Of a DNA stretch of 27,353 nucleotides, positions 6,791 through 15,613 are shown piece by piece. Location of the stretch: assembly GCA_964568625.1 (NCBI GenBank), contig CAZMQG010000022.1, forward strand, positions 1 through 27,353, written 5' to 3'. The position numbers and the translations under genes are program-made. Numbering within the stretch: position 1 is the first letter of the stretch; each line of letters begins with the position of its first letter. The notes beneath the pieces were generated by a model. That model was given only the letters and a program-made list of their open reading frames with translations, was not told the DNA's origin and ran no database searches. The DNA comes from JBAZAX01 sp964568625 (GTDB lineage Bacteria > Babelota > Babeliae > Babelales > RVW-14).

Positions 6791-7447
6791 ATGATTGTTG
6801 TAATAGACGGATATAACCTTTTGAAACAAATTTTCCCTCATGTAAAGGGGCGAATTGATAAAGAGCGAAATGCTTTTATCAGGCAGTTGGGATACTATAA
6901 AAGCAAGAAGCCAAAAGAGATTAAAGAGTTGATTGTTGTTTTTGATGCAGGTCCTTTTGGACATGCGACCCGTGAGATTCATGAGGGGGTTACTGTGATG
7001 TTTTCCGGGCAAAAAAGTACTGCTGATGACTGGATAATCGAGTATGCGGATACTCACAAGGGGATGGATCTGCTTGTTGTAACAATGGATCGTAAAATTA
7101 TCCAAGCCTGTGAAAAATCCGGCGCTACCACTTTGGGCAGTCTTGATTTTTATGGGATTATGCAAAGTTTTTTACTTGAAGAGGCCGCTCAAGAGTTGTC
7201 AACTCAGGCTGCTGTGCCCGGATCTACAACTGTGGTTGAGGTTGAAAAATACGATCAGGATGAGGATGAGTTTAATGGGAAAAAAGTTGACCGAAAAGCT
7301 CTTGATTTGATGATGGAGCAATCAGGCTTTTTTGTTAATAAAGAGGATGATGTTGATTTGGATCGTGGAAATAGCCGAAAAAGCGCCTCATCAAAATTAT
7401 CCAAAAAAGATCGGCAGTTGTTATCAAAAGTGAAAAAATTGCATTAA
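6791..7447 (+). CDS. YacP-like NYN-domain ribonuclease
   Basis: This 218-residue protein has an N-terminal NYN/PIN-like domain (about 1-130). It begins MIVVIDGYNLLKQ, followed by LIVVFDAGPFG, STADDWIIEYA and LLVVTMDRKI, which supply the conserved acidic residues for metal binding. Relatives such as YacP/Rae1 are RNA-cleaving enzymes acting on mRNA or ribosome-associated RNA. The C-terminal third is charged and low in complexity (Asp/Glu then Lys-rich), probably flexible. An AAGGAAA site precedes the ATG. It opens a plus-strand series with tsaE (29 bases later) and ftsW. Specific substrate unknown. Confidence 0.85.
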   Translation: MIVVIDGYNLLKQIFPHVKGRIDKERNAFIRQLGYYKSKKPKEIKELIVVFDAGPFGHATREIHEGVTVMFSGQKSTADDWIIEYADTHKGMDLLVVTMDRKIIQACEKSGATTLGSLDFYGIMQSFLLEEAAQELSTQAAVPGSTTVVEVEKYDQDEDEFNGKKVDRKALDLMMEQSGFFVNKEDDVDLDRGNSRKSASSKLSKKDRQLLSKVKKLH

Positions 7448-7476
7448 GTATATTTATAAAAGCATACGGACCCAAT

Positions 7477-7926
7477 ATGATTGTAAAGCTTAAATTTAAT
7501 TCAGAGCAGGTTGATCAGGTTGCAAAAGAGCAAGTTATACCATTGTTAAAAAAATATTCGATATTTACATTTACAGGGCCACTTGGCGCCGGGAAAACTA
7601 CATTAATTAGAAGTATTCTGCGGCAGTGTGGAGTTGTAGGTGGGGTTACAAGCCCAACATTTGGGTATGTGAATTCTTATCAATCAAACGGTGTAACATA
7701 TAACCATTTTGATCTTTATCGAATAACATCAGTTGATGAATTTATGGTACTTGGTTTTGATGAATATTTTGCAAAAAAGGACAGTGTTAGTTTTGTGGAA
7801 TGGCCTGATGTAATCAGTTCATTGCTGGTAAGTCAGGAACTTAAACCAAAAGTTTGTGATATAAAAATTGATTACATTTCGGATGATATTTCAAGTCGAA
7901 TTATCCAAATATCGGCGCGAAATTAA
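7477..7926 (+). CDS. tsaE: tRNA threonylcarbamoyladenosine synthesis ATPase TsaE
   Basis: TsaE is the ATPase that works with TsaB and TsaD to attach threonylcarbamoyl to A37 of ANN-decoding tRNAs in the cytoplasm. The 149-residue protein is normal in length. It shows Walker A GPLGAGKT at 34-41, the SPTF switch at about 59-62, HFDLYRI at 77-83 and FVEWPD at 106-111, all family signatures. It follows the NYN gene by 29 bases and precedes ftsW by 63. Only a weak GGA lies upstream of its ATG, so it may rely on coupling to the upstream gene. Confidence 0.95.
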   Translation: MIVKLKFNSEQVDQVAKEQVIPLLKKYSIFTFTGPLGAGKTTLIRSILRQCGVVGGVTSPTFGYVNSYQSNGVTYNHFDLYRITSVDEFMVLGFDEYFAKKDSVSFVEWPDVISSLLVSQELKPKVCDIKIDYISDDISSRIIQISARN

Positions 7927-7989
7927 CATAACAATAGTATGATAATTTTAATTTAGTGTCTGGGAGTTTATTTTTTAGGGGAGAGTGTA

Positions 7990-9099
7990 ATGGCCGTGGT
8001 TATTGATAAATTAAAAAGTGATATGCGGAAGTTTTTGTTGACGGTTGTTGGTTTAACATTGATCGGCCTGATTTTTATCTACTCATCAAGTTCGGTGTTT
8101 GCTTTGGAAAAATTTGGCAATTCAGCCTACTTTTTAAAAAAACAGTTAACATATTTATTTTTGGGTATAGCCGGATTTTTTGTATTTGCTTTAGTTCCAA
8201 AAGAGTTTTGGAAAAAGTATGCATCACTGTTTTTTTTGGGTTCCGTATTTTTGACGTTACTTACTTTTGTTCCTCAATTAGGGCTTAGATGTCACGGTTC
8301 AAACCGTTGGTTGAGTGTGGCCGGTTTTAGCTTCCAGCCCAGCGAGGTATTAAAATTATTTTTGTTAATATATTTGGGGTATTTTTTAGAAAAAAAGCAA
8401 CAGGTTTCCGGATCTTTTGTTAACAGTTATTTACCATATCTTTTTGTTTTAGGTATAACGTCATTGGTTTTACTTAAACAGCCTGACTTCGGTTCCATGG
8501 TCACTATTTTTACCACGTCGGTGATTTTGTTGTTTGTTGCAGAATTTAATTTAATTTACCTGTTTATGACGGTTTTACTTATGATTCCTGCAGGTGTTTA
8601 TTTGATTTTAACTAAATCGTATAGATTAAATCGAATTCTGATTTTTTTAAACCCTTGGGCTGATCCACAGGGTAAAGGGTTTCAGATTATTCAGTCTCTG
8701 ATTGCTATTGGGTCAGGGAGTGTTTGGGGGCTTGGGATATCAAACTCAAAACAGAAGTTTTTTTATTTGCCAATGCAGCATACCGATTTTATTTTTTCGA
8801 TCATTGCGGAGGAGACGGGTTTTGTTGGCTCTTGCATTGTTGTTCTCTTTTATTTTTTACTCTGTTTTTATGGGTTGCGTCTGGCATTACAGCTTAAGGG
8901 TGGTTTTGAATTTTTTACATCAATAGGTTTTGTTGTATTTATAAGTTTGCAATCAGTTATAAATCTTATGGTTACAACCGGTTTAGTTCCGACTAAGGGG
9001 TTAAGTCTTCCTTTTGTAAGTTATGGTGGAACGGCTATAATATCGTTGTTTTGTATGATGGGTTTGATTACAAATTTTGCTAAAAATAACGATATATAA
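7990..9099 (+). CDS. ftsW: SEDS-family peptidoglycan polymerase FtsW
   Basis: SEDS proteins polymerise glycan strands from lipid II with a partner class B PBP. The 369-residue protein has about ten hydrophobic membrane segments. It has SNRWLSVAGFSFQPSEVLKL, the KQPDFGSM loop with the conserved Asp, QHTDFIFSIIAEETGFVG, and TTGLVPTKGLSLPFVSYGG. The PTKGLxLPFxSYGG version favours FtsW over RodA, which usually reads PVTGIPLPF. GGGGAG lies ten bases upstream of the ATG. No PBP gene is adjacent. The FtsW/RodA split by motif alone is likely but not certain. Confidence 0.9.
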   Translation: MAVVIDKLKSDMRKFLLTVVGLTLIGLIFIYSSSSVFALEKFGNSAYFLKKQLTYLFLGIAGFFVFALVPKEFWKKYASLFFLGSVFLTLLTFVPQLGLRCHGSNRWLSVAGFSFQPSEVLKLFLLIYLGYFLEKKQQVSGSFVNSYLPYLFVLGITSLVLLKQPDFGSMVTIFTTSVILLFVAEFNLIYLFMTVLLMIPAGVYLILTKSYRLNRILIFLNPWADPQGKGFQIIQSLIAIGSGSVWGLGISNSKQKFFYLPMQHTDFIFSIIAEETGFVGSCIVVLFYFLLCFYGLRLALQLKGGFEFFTSIGFVVFISLQSVINLMVTTGLVPTKGLSLPFVSYGGTAIISLFCMMGLITNFAKNNDI

Positions 9100-9197
9100 A
9101 GATATATAATATTTTTTCCCATATCTGGCATTTGTTTTCTATTTTAAAATAAAAAGCTTATAAAAGCCCTTCGCTCAGCGTCAGTCAGCCATTTTAA

Positions 9198-9225
9198 TTG
9201 ACTTGTGGGTATTTGATGGCATAAT
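9198..9225 (+). promoter_or_regulatory. Predicted promoter of the large secreted protein gene
   Basis: TTGACT (9198-9203) and CATAAT (9220-9225) are 16 bases apart and lie about 100 bases upstream of the ATG at 9323. The remainder of the 9100-9322 gap shows no gene. Confidence 0.55.
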
Positions 9226-9322
9226 CAGTTGAAAATATCTTTTGGGATGGGGATTTAGGATTTGTTTTAAAGCTTTTTTTAGAAGATTACGACTTAAAAA
9301 TAATAATATAACGAGGTGCGAG

Positions 9323-12049
9323 ATGTTCGGTTGGATTTGTGTGAAATTCCTACGAAAAAATAATTTGTTATTAGCTTTGCTAGCAAGTGTTATTTTTCAG
9401 CAAAATATTTTGATTGCGCAGAGTGGTGCTCCGGTAACTCAGGATGTTATACAAGAAAAAGAACTTACGACACAAGATTCACAAAACGTTGATTTAACAC
9501 AAAATGTTGAGTTAAATGGTTCCGAACATGACCTCGTAGATTCTCAGACTCCTAAAAAAAATCTTGGAAGCTTTCCGGAAATAGATGGAAAATTGGTAGG
9601 AAAAAATGGTGATATGGACATCAACTCAATGCAAGATTTTTTTCAAGAGATGTTAAAAATCTGGGCTGATGCAAAAAAACGTGAAGAAGAGCGAAAAGTA
9701 CTGTTTTTATCAAAATTATCACCGGAACATCAGGAGCTTCTTAAAGAGGCTCAGTTCAGATATGGTAATTTTTTAGAAAATGTTGATATCAGAAATGGGC
9801 TTGCTGATTTATGTAAAAACGTACGAGGTGGTCTTGAAAAATTGAAAGAACATCTCAAATCAAATCAAGCTGAGCAAGTATCAACTCTTTTAATAAAGAT
9901 AGAAAAATTGCAAACGGCAATTGCGCTTGATTACTGCTCATTTTTGCCTAAGCGCATGAAGGGGATGAGTTCAAAAGGAATTGAGGATTTGTCCGGAGCT
10001 ATGGATGGACTTATGAAGAACTTTATGCGGGATGGTGCGGATTTGAATGAATCTAGAGGTGAGGATGACGAGGATGGCGCAGATTCTGATCTTGCATTTT
10101 CAATCAATGATGTGGCTGATTTTTGTGATAGCCTATACAAACTTATGAAGTCTGATATTTTTGAGTGTTCAAAAAACGAAGCACAAGAGCTCTCTTCCAT
10201 TAAAATTGAAACTAAAAATTCAGTTGGAATTTTGAGTGATATTCTCACATCCATTCTTAGGAATAAGCCCAAAGATTTAATTATATGTTACGTTGCTTAT
10301 CTTGAGCCTAAATTTAATGAAACAAATGAGTTTTTAAAGAAAACTCAAAAAGTTTTTGAATCAGAAGTTAAGTCATATATTGTAAATCAATCCGGAAATG
10401 TTATTGAAAACGAAAAAGATTTGTCAGATACTGATGCACAACAGAAAGCATATATTTTTTGGTTTAAAGAAATTAAGAAATGTCAGCGTACGTTGTTAGT
10501 TTTTTCAACATTAAAAAAGAGTACTACTACACTTGTTGATGGAACTGAGAAGTTGTTTGAAACGGTTGCCTATGCTTATGATATTGCATCTTGTTTTTAT
10601 GGATTTTACAGGAATGATGCGGAGGCTCCTCGACGAAATGTACTTGAGAAGATAAGGCATAATACACCGCTGACTAGAGAAGAACAAGAAATTTTGGCTA
10701 CAGAACCTCGGTGGTCTAATAAAAGCATTTTGATTCCCAAAGCCGTTGACTGGGGAATTTCAAGCGGTATGGCGCTATGGTTTTTCTTTTTGAATCGGCC
10801 AAATGTTACAGGCAATCTATTGTTACAACCAATTCTTGGTAACATGCCATTGAACATGGTTGATGTTAAGCAGGCAACAATTTTGAATTTTATGGCTGCG
10901 CCATATGCATTTCGTATTTTACTTGATCCATCGTCATCAAATTGGCAACCGCCAAAATTTTTAAATTCATTGGGCAAAGTTGCCGGGGCGTGGGTATATT
11001 ATCATCTTTTTTATGGGAAATTATTTAATCATAATGATTTACCGTATTGGGATGCTGATTATGATAATATAAAAGATACCACGTATGATTTGTTAATAGA
11101 AGTCGAAAAAATTGTAAGTGAATCGTTTTCGGCCGTTATTAGGCGTAATTCAGATCCTGTATTAGTTGAGAAAGTTGAAAATTTGAGTTTGGGTGTAGTA
11201 AAACCTGAGATGATAGGGTATTTTGCAGAGTCAATGCTTCCATTATTTCTTTTTAGCCAGGATGAGCTTAATGGTGCGACAAGAATGAGTTGGGCATCAA
11301 AGGCTCTTTTTGGAACTTGCGATCTTGATTTTTTACGTTCTAAGCCTGGTGCGAAATATGTATCCGAATATGAAAAATTTGGCAAAGATATAACGGATCA
11401 AGTTTCGTTAAAGAGCTATTATGTTGAAGCCTGTATCTCATATTATATTGCTTCCAGTATAGGTAAAACACTTGGAGCAGCACTTGCAAGAAAAGTGCAG
11501 GGTCCATGTTTAAATTTTGCAACATATGCAGGCGGAAAGTTTTTGGATGGTCTTGCCAAGATACATCTTATTGGAAAAGATACAAGAGAGTTATTTACAG
11601 CAATGAATGAGGAGTTTGTAGAGGGATTTGAAGAAAATATCATGCTCTTTAAAATGCTTTTTAAAGAAGGTTTTTCAGCAAATTCTCCATTTAGAAACAT
11701 GTTAGTCTATCACTTGAAAAAACGTGGTGATATTGCAGTGGGTAAAAATTCTTCAGAAGAAATGATAAATAAAGAGTTGTTGTATTTTGTTTTAAAACAA
11801 TGTGGGCAAAGTGGTTTGATTACACATTTTGATGCGGCATCAATCACAAAATATTATTTGATTAAACAAGAGTTTGATGACGAATTGATTGAAAAAATTA
11901 TTTCTGCGATTAAAAAGAATATGCTTGCAATGGTAGGAGCTCCTGTTGGTGGATGGGCTGCAACTACGGCGTTGGGGTGGTTTACTCGTTATAATGGGCC
12001 ATTGCAATTGATTCCCGGTAAGATTAAAAACTCTGTATTACATAAGTAG
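9323..12049 (+). CDS. Large secreted protein of unknown function (908 aa)
   Basis: I do not recognise this protein. The ATG at 9323 is preferred over one at 9242 because GAGG lies nine bases upstream and it places a signal peptide (RKNNLLLALLASVIFQ, probable cleavage near AQS at 32-34) at the N-terminus. The mature region starts with a Gln/Thr/Asp-rich linker, then helix-rich charged sequence, an acidic run (GEDDEDGADSD, roughly residues 250-260), and a long C-terminal half with scattered hydrophobic patches. A Gly/Ala-rich segment near the end (APVGGWAATTALGWF) may insert in or contact a membrane. It has its own promoter upstream and a strong terminator downstream, so it is probably monocistronic. 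Size and export suggest an envelope or host-directed role, but this is inference. Confidence 0.85.
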   Translation: MFGWICVKFLRKNNLLLALLASVIFQQNILIAQSGAPVTQDVIQEKELTTQDSQNVDLTQNVELNGSEHDLVDSQTPKKNLGSFPEIDGKLVGKNGDMDINSMQDFFQEMLKIWADAKKREEERKVLFLSKLSPEHQELLKEAQFRYGNFLENVDIRNGLADLCKNVRGGLEKLKEHLKSNQAEQVSTLLIKIEKLQTAIALDYCSFLPKRMKGMSSKGIEDLSGAMDGLMKNFMRDGADLNESRGEDDEDGADSDLAFSINDVADFCDSLYKLMKSDIFECSKNEAQELSSIKIETKNSVGILSDILTSILRNKPKDLIICYVAYLEPKFNETNEFLKKTQKVFESEVKSYIVNQSGNVIENEKDLSDTDAQQKAYIFWFKEIKKCQRTLLVFSTLKKSTTTLVDGTEKLFETVAYAYDIASCFYGFYRNDAEAPRRNVLEKIRHNTPLTREEQEILATEPRWSNKSILIPKAVDWGISSGMALWFFFLNRPNVTGNLLLQPILGNMPLNMVDVKQATILNFMAAPYAFRILLDPSSSNWQPPKFLNSLGKVAGAWVYYHLFYGKLFNHNDLPYWDADYDNIKDTTYDLLIEVEKIVSESFSAVIRRNSDPVLVEKVENLSLGVVKPEMIGYFAESMLPLFLFSQDELNGATRMSWASKALFGTCDLDFLRSKPGAKYVSEYEKFGKDITDQVSLKSYYVEACISYYIASSIGKTLGAALARKVQGPCLNFATYAGGKFLDGLAKIHLIGKDTRELFTAMNEEFVEGFEENIMLFKMLFKEGFSANSPFRNMLVYHLKKRGDIAVGKNSSEEMINKELLYFVLKQCGQSGLITHFDAASITKYYLIKQEFDDELIEKIISAIKKNMLAMVGAPVGGWAATTALGWFTRYNGPLQLIPGKIKNSVLHK

Positions 12050-12084
12050 TTAACAAAAAATAATAAAAATATTTTATTTAGCTA

Positions 12085-12140
12085 AAAAATTAAAAAGCCG
12101 ATAGATTTGCATGTACAAATCTATCGGCTTTTTAATTTTT
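12085..12140. terminator. Bidirectional terminator with a 25-bp perfect stem
   Basis: Bases 12085-12109 and 12116-12140 are perfect reverse complements separated by the loop CATGTA. The core GCCGATAGATTTG is flanked by AAAAA/TTTTT, giving a U-run on both strands. It lies between the convergent genes ending at 12049 and 12155 and can serve both. Confidence 0.93.
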
Positions 12141-12154
12141 ATGAAATTATTCAG

Positions 12155-12652
12155 TTATTTTGTTGCCTTAGGGGCTGCTTCTTTAGGCGAGCATTTTGTA
12201 CAGGCTCTTTTTCTTTTTGCATATTTTCGCATATAAGCTTTGCATTGTGAACATTTACATTTATTATCTTTGCATTGGATACATTTTTTGTCTGCATGTT
12301 GTGTGCATGCGCACTCACTTTTAAAACATTTAAGCTTTTTGCCCTTGCATTTTGTGCATTTACACTTTGGATCTTTGCATTCTACACGTTTGCATTTTTT
12401 GTCTTTGCATTGCGCACAAAGTGCCTTGCGATGGTCATGATGTCTTTTTAGTTTTGCGTGAAATTCATGTTTTTTATAAAGATAAGCATAAATTTTTTCT
12501 ACAGCCTCTTTTGTGTCTCCTTTATCAACAGAGTCTTTTATGGATGCTAGCATTTTATCCATTGCTTCATGGTGTGCTTTTTTTGCTTCTCCTGCATATA
12601 TCCCGACAAGAGTCAATGAACAAAGAGCTCCTGCTATAAGTAACTTTTTCAT
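12155..12652 (-). CDS. Secreted Cys/Lys-rich protein, possible metal binder
   Basis: This 165-residue protein has a signal peptide (MKKLLIAGALCSLTLVGIYA), a charged helical segment with many His (KHEFHAKLKRHHDHRK), then about 80 residues of irregular CxxC and CxC repeats such as CKCTKCKGKK and CKCSQC. The mature part has 17 Cys and is very rich in Lys. Spacing is metallothionein-like, but no established family is recognised. Roles could include metal sequestration or a disulphide-bonded surface protein. AAGGA precedes the ATG. The gene lies downstream of the ankyrin gene with a 94-base gap, and its 3' end is served by the terminator at 12085-12140. Confidence 0.85.
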   Translation of the reverse strand: MKKLLIAGALCSLTLVGIYAGEAKKAHHEAMDKMLASIKDSVDKGDTKEAVEKIYAYLYKKHEFHAKLKRHHDHRKALCAQCKDKKCKRVECKDPKCKCTKCKGKKLKCFKSECACTQHADKKCIQCKDNKCKCSQCKAYMRKYAKRKRACTKCSPKEAAPKATK

Positions 12653-12746
12653 TCCATATTCCTTTCTAGAAAAAACAATCAGTACGACCTATAGGTTTAA
12701 AAGTAATGAGTCTTTTATATAAATAGCAAATATTTGTTAAAAAAAA

Positions 12747-13925
12747 TTAACGTAGAGCATCACAAGCGGTTTGAATTATTTGCTGAATCTCAGGATTGGT
12801 AGTTAATGCATCTGCTCGGTATCTGGCTCTTTGGTGATAAACCAAAATAGTTGGATTGGCTCCTAAAGTCAAAAGCAGTTGAACTGTTTTAAGATCGTTT
12901 TTGAGTGCTGCTATGTGTAAAGGGGTTTGGCCTTTAATCTTCTTACTCCTGGTTATACGGGCATTAATATTTGCACCGGCATTAACTAGATCGCATATGA
13001 TTGCATGATATCCTTTTTCAGTAGCGATGTGTAATGGAGTGTATCCATTGAATTCATAGTTGGGATTATATATGGTGGCGTTAGCATTTGCACCGGCCAG
13101 TAAAAGAATACTTACGATGTCTTCAAAATTACTAAATACCGCAATGTGTAGGGCCGCAAAACCATTAGATTCTCGATGTGATTTTTCATTTTTAACAACC
13201 AAATCAACATTAGCTCCGCATGCTAAAAGCATTCTGGTGACATTAATTTGGTGGCTTGCTACGGCCCAGTGAAGAGCAGTAATCCCATCATCATTATTTT
13301 GAGCGTTGATATCTTCTGCTTTCAGAAATGCTTGAGCAATTAGGGTTATGCGATCATCAGGTGAAATTAAGGCGTTTTGGGTTGCATTAAAAAAAATAGT
13401 GCTATAGTCCATCATTTTTGATATTAACCAGTGGATTGGTTTTAAGCATATTTCTCTAAAAGATGTATGAAATATGTTGAATTGCATAAGAGCTTGAAAT
13501 TGTCGATCACAAAATTTTTTACCTAAATCATCAACTCCAGCCTCTCTTATTTTAGAAATTATTTTAAATGCGCAACATGCAGCAATAAGGTCTATCTCAT
13601 TATTGCAGTTTAAGTTAATTTGTCCGGATGATGGGTTGAATCTTATAAGAGGATTTATGATTCGGTTTTCTGTGTAAAGTAAAGATATTTTCCTGCTTAT
13701 ATGAGATGTTCGTGCAAATGATACCAGTTCCTTTCCAAAATTTAAGTAACTTACAGGAACCATTGAATTTGGTTGATAAAGAAAGTCCAAAATATATTCG
13801 ATGACATCAAATGTGGGCAAGTTATACATAGAGTATTGATCTTGAATATCTTCCATAGAGGAAAGATTATAATTTGTTGTGCCTAAAACCAAAAAAACAA
13901 GACATATTAATTTTTTCAGCTTCAT
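12747..13925 (-). CDS. Secreted F-box-like/ankyrin-repeat protein, candidate host effector
   Basis: This 392-residue protein begins with a signal peptide (residues 4-18). Residues about 35-80 follow an F-box-like pattern (LPTFDVIEYILDFL, then LVSFARTSHISRKI). Four ankyrin repeats cover about 212-242, 254-283, 293-322 and 332-360, each with GxTALH/TPLH and a GANxN turn. Ankyrin repeats bind proteins; F-boxes recruit Skp1 of eukaryotic SCF ubiquitin ligases. The pair is known from effectors of amoeba-associated bacteria, where it can redirect host ubiquitination. The ankyrin call is firm, while the F-box call rests on a short, weak motif. GGAGGG lies upstream of the ATG. Export through Sec alone would not reach the host cytosol unless the outer membrane is also crossed. 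Confidence 0.88.
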   Translation of the reverse strand: MKLKKLICLVFLVLGTTNYNLSSMEDIQDQYSMYNLPTFDVIEYILDFLYQPNSMVPVSYLNFGKELVSFARTSHISRKISLLYTENRIINPLIRFNPSSGQINLNCNNEIDLIAACCAFKIISKIREAGVDDLGKKFCDRQFQALMQFNIFHTSFREICLKPIHWLISKMMDYSTIFFNATQNALISPDDRITLIAQAFLKAEDINAQNNDDGITALHWAVASHQINVTRMLLACGANVDLVVKNEKSHRESNGFAALHIAVFSNFEDIVSILLLAGANANATIYNPNYEFNGYTPLHIATEKGYHAIICDLVNAGANINARITRSKKIKGQTPLHIAALKNDLKTVQLLLTLGANPTILVYHQRARYRADALTTNPEIQQIIQTACDALR

Positions 13926-14054
13926 TATAATACCCTCCCAATACTAAAATATTATTTCTGTGGTCTTTGAATTTATTTTGGCATTAGCGTATTAGAGTAT
14001 GCAATTTTTAAAATTTAAATTTGGATAGTCGCTTATAGAGTATATTAAGCTATA

Positions 14055-14759
14055 TTATTTGGCATATGGGCAGGGAGTACCTGCAATAAATTCAGATAAT
14101 TCATGCAGTAAACAGCGGATTAAAAGCGAAGGGCATTTGCTTTGAGGGTGTACGCAATCTTGGTGAAACTCGGCGCATGGACAATTAAATTGGTGCAAGA
14201 GCTTTTGGGGTAATGAAAATAAAGTATTTTGTGGAGTGGGCGTTGTTGGGATATTTTGTATTAAATATTCAACAACAACTAGCATTACCAGTACGAACAA
14301 AATTCCTGTAATAAAGCGCATGCAACCATCAACACTGAATCGTTGATAAGGTGGTTGGACCGGTTGAGTTAGTTGTTGAAGTTTGGCAAGCAGAGAGCTT
14401 GCATAGGTTTTGTCTTGAAAAAATGCATTCCATTTTGGATCTTGAATTAGTTTATTCACAATTTCCATATTTACACCAGATGATAAAATTTCTTTAGCTG
14501 TATTAGTTGTAAGTTGTGATATTCTCTGTGCAAATGTTTCTGCATCAAGGCTTTGCGACTGAAGCTCCATAACCTCAGAATAATAACTTTTTAAAATTGC
14601 ACGTGCACGTTCATCAGGAATTATGTCTCTCAACTGAGAAGTAATTTGTTCAATATTTGGCATTTCACTTGCACTGGCCGTGCTTTCTTGCATTGCGGCA
14701 TTAAGACTTATTGATAATGCAAGAATAATGTAGATAGCTAGTCCAAATAATTTTTTCAT
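14055..14759 (-). CDS. Membrane-anchored protein with Cys/His-rich tail, unknown function
   Basis: The 234-residue protein has a signal peptide (residues 4-22), a helical domain rich in Gln, Ser and Glu (30-130), a Pro-rich linker, a membrane segment at about 149-168, and a tail with C193, C195, H199, C202, H204, C209, C216, H219 and C230. The tail spacing suggests metal binding or disulphides. With both a signal peptide and a later membrane helix, the first domain is likely periplasmic and the Cys/His tail likely cytoplasmic, though orientation is inferred. AAGGA precedes the ATG. It follows lpxI by 20 bases and may be its operon partner. No family is recognised. Confidence 0.8.
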   Translation of the reverse strand: MKKLFGLAIYIILALSISLNAAMQESTASASEMPNIEQITSQLRDIIPDERARAILKSYYSEVMELQSQSLDAETFAQRISQLTTNTAKEILSSGVNMEIVNKLIQDPKWNAFFQDKTYASSLLAKLQQLTQPVQPPYQRFSVDGCMRFITGILFVLVMLVVVEYLIQNIPTTPTPQNTLFSLPQKLLHQFNCPCAEFHQDCVHPQSKCPSLLIRCLLHELSEFIAGTPCPYAK

Positions 14760-14779
14760 TTAATATCCTTATTGCAATA

Positions 14780-15613
14780 TTATGCTTCAGGTTTATATGA
14801 TACCAGTGTGATGCCTAGTTCGGTGGCTTTTTTGATGAACTCTTCTTGTTGAACGATCAACGTTTTATCGTGTAACCATGCAATTACGGCAACTTCACCT
14901 TTTGATATATTATTTAATGATCCTGGACCCAGTGTTGGGAGATCATACTTGTGATTTTGATTTTGGTGTGCTGCCTTACAGACAACAACTCCATTTTTCC
15001 CAAGATCAATTCCACGTCTTATGCATTGATCAGTCCCTTCGATTGCCTCAATTGCCATAATCATTTGATCTTTAACGACAACGGTTTGCCCAATGTCCAA
15101 TTGAGAAAGTTTTATTGCAGTTTCAATTCCCATTTTGACATCTGTTGCCAAATTTTCTGTTAATTTTCCTGCTAAAATTCCAGGTTTAACCATTAAAGAA
15201 TCAAGTACTTGATCTTGTCGTAAAATTGAAATGCCATGAGATTCAAGCTCTTTTACAATTCTTTCCATGATGGCAGCATCGCTTTTGTAAATTAAAGACG
15301 AAAGCAGTTTTATTGCTAGCCAGTCAAGTTTGAATTTTTTTAAAAGATGGCTCTTATCGACTTTGCCTATAAATAAAAGCTGTGTTGTGTGTTTGCTTTT
15401 TAATAAATCCAGAACCTGGCCTGCCTTATAACAGTCTTGTGAAATAACTTCGGCTTTATCTTGAACAACCTGCTGGAGTTCTTTAAGATTGTCTTCTGCA
15501 AATAAAGCTACCACAAAAAAAGGTTCGGATGCTTGAATTTCTGCAGGTCGGTTGAGTAACTTTTTACACGCTTCAACGGGAAGTGTTCCCGTTCCAGCTA
15601 TTATCGCAATCAT
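14780..15613 (-). CDS. lpxI: UDP-2,3-diacylglucosamine pyrophosphatase LpxI
   Basis: LpxI hydrolyses UDP-2,3-diacylglucosamine to lipid X and UMP, the fourth step of lipid A synthesis, replacing the unrelated LpxH. The 277-residue protein is of family length. The N-terminus IAIIAGTGTLPVEA and the C-terminal IGQTVVVKDQMIMAIEAIEG, DLPTLGPGSL and EVAVIAWLHDKTLI stretches match the LpxI (DUF1009) pattern. AGGATT precedes the ATG inside the upstream gene. Its first 41 bases overlap the end of the Gfo/Idh gene in another frame, indicating tight coupling. The gene lies two genes downstream of lpxA. Confidence 0.92.
   Translation of the reverse strand: MIAIIAGTGTLPVEACKKLLNRPAEIQASEPFFVVALFAEDNLKELQQVVQDKAEVISQDCYKAGQVLDLLKSKHTTQLLFIGKVDKSHLLKKFKLDWLAIKLLSSLIYKSDAAIMERIVKELESHGISILRQDQVLDSLMVKPGILAGKLTENLATDVKMGIETAIKLSQLDIGQTVVVKDQMIMAIEAIEGTDQCIRRGIDLGKNGVVVCKAAHQNQNHKYDLPTLGPGSLNNISKGEVAVIAWLHDKTLIVQQEEFIKKATELGITLVSYKPEA

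Noticed and set aside
9242..9322. Upstream start for the 908-residue protein
   Set aside because: It lacks a ribosome site and would bury the signal peptide behind a basic stretch; the ATG at 9323 has GAGG at suitable spacing.
12240..12639. Plus-strand open frames opposite the Cys-rich gene
   Set aside because: They are antisense images of the CxC repeats (Leu/His-rich), with no ribosome site, and the minus-strand frame has a signal peptide and ribosome site.
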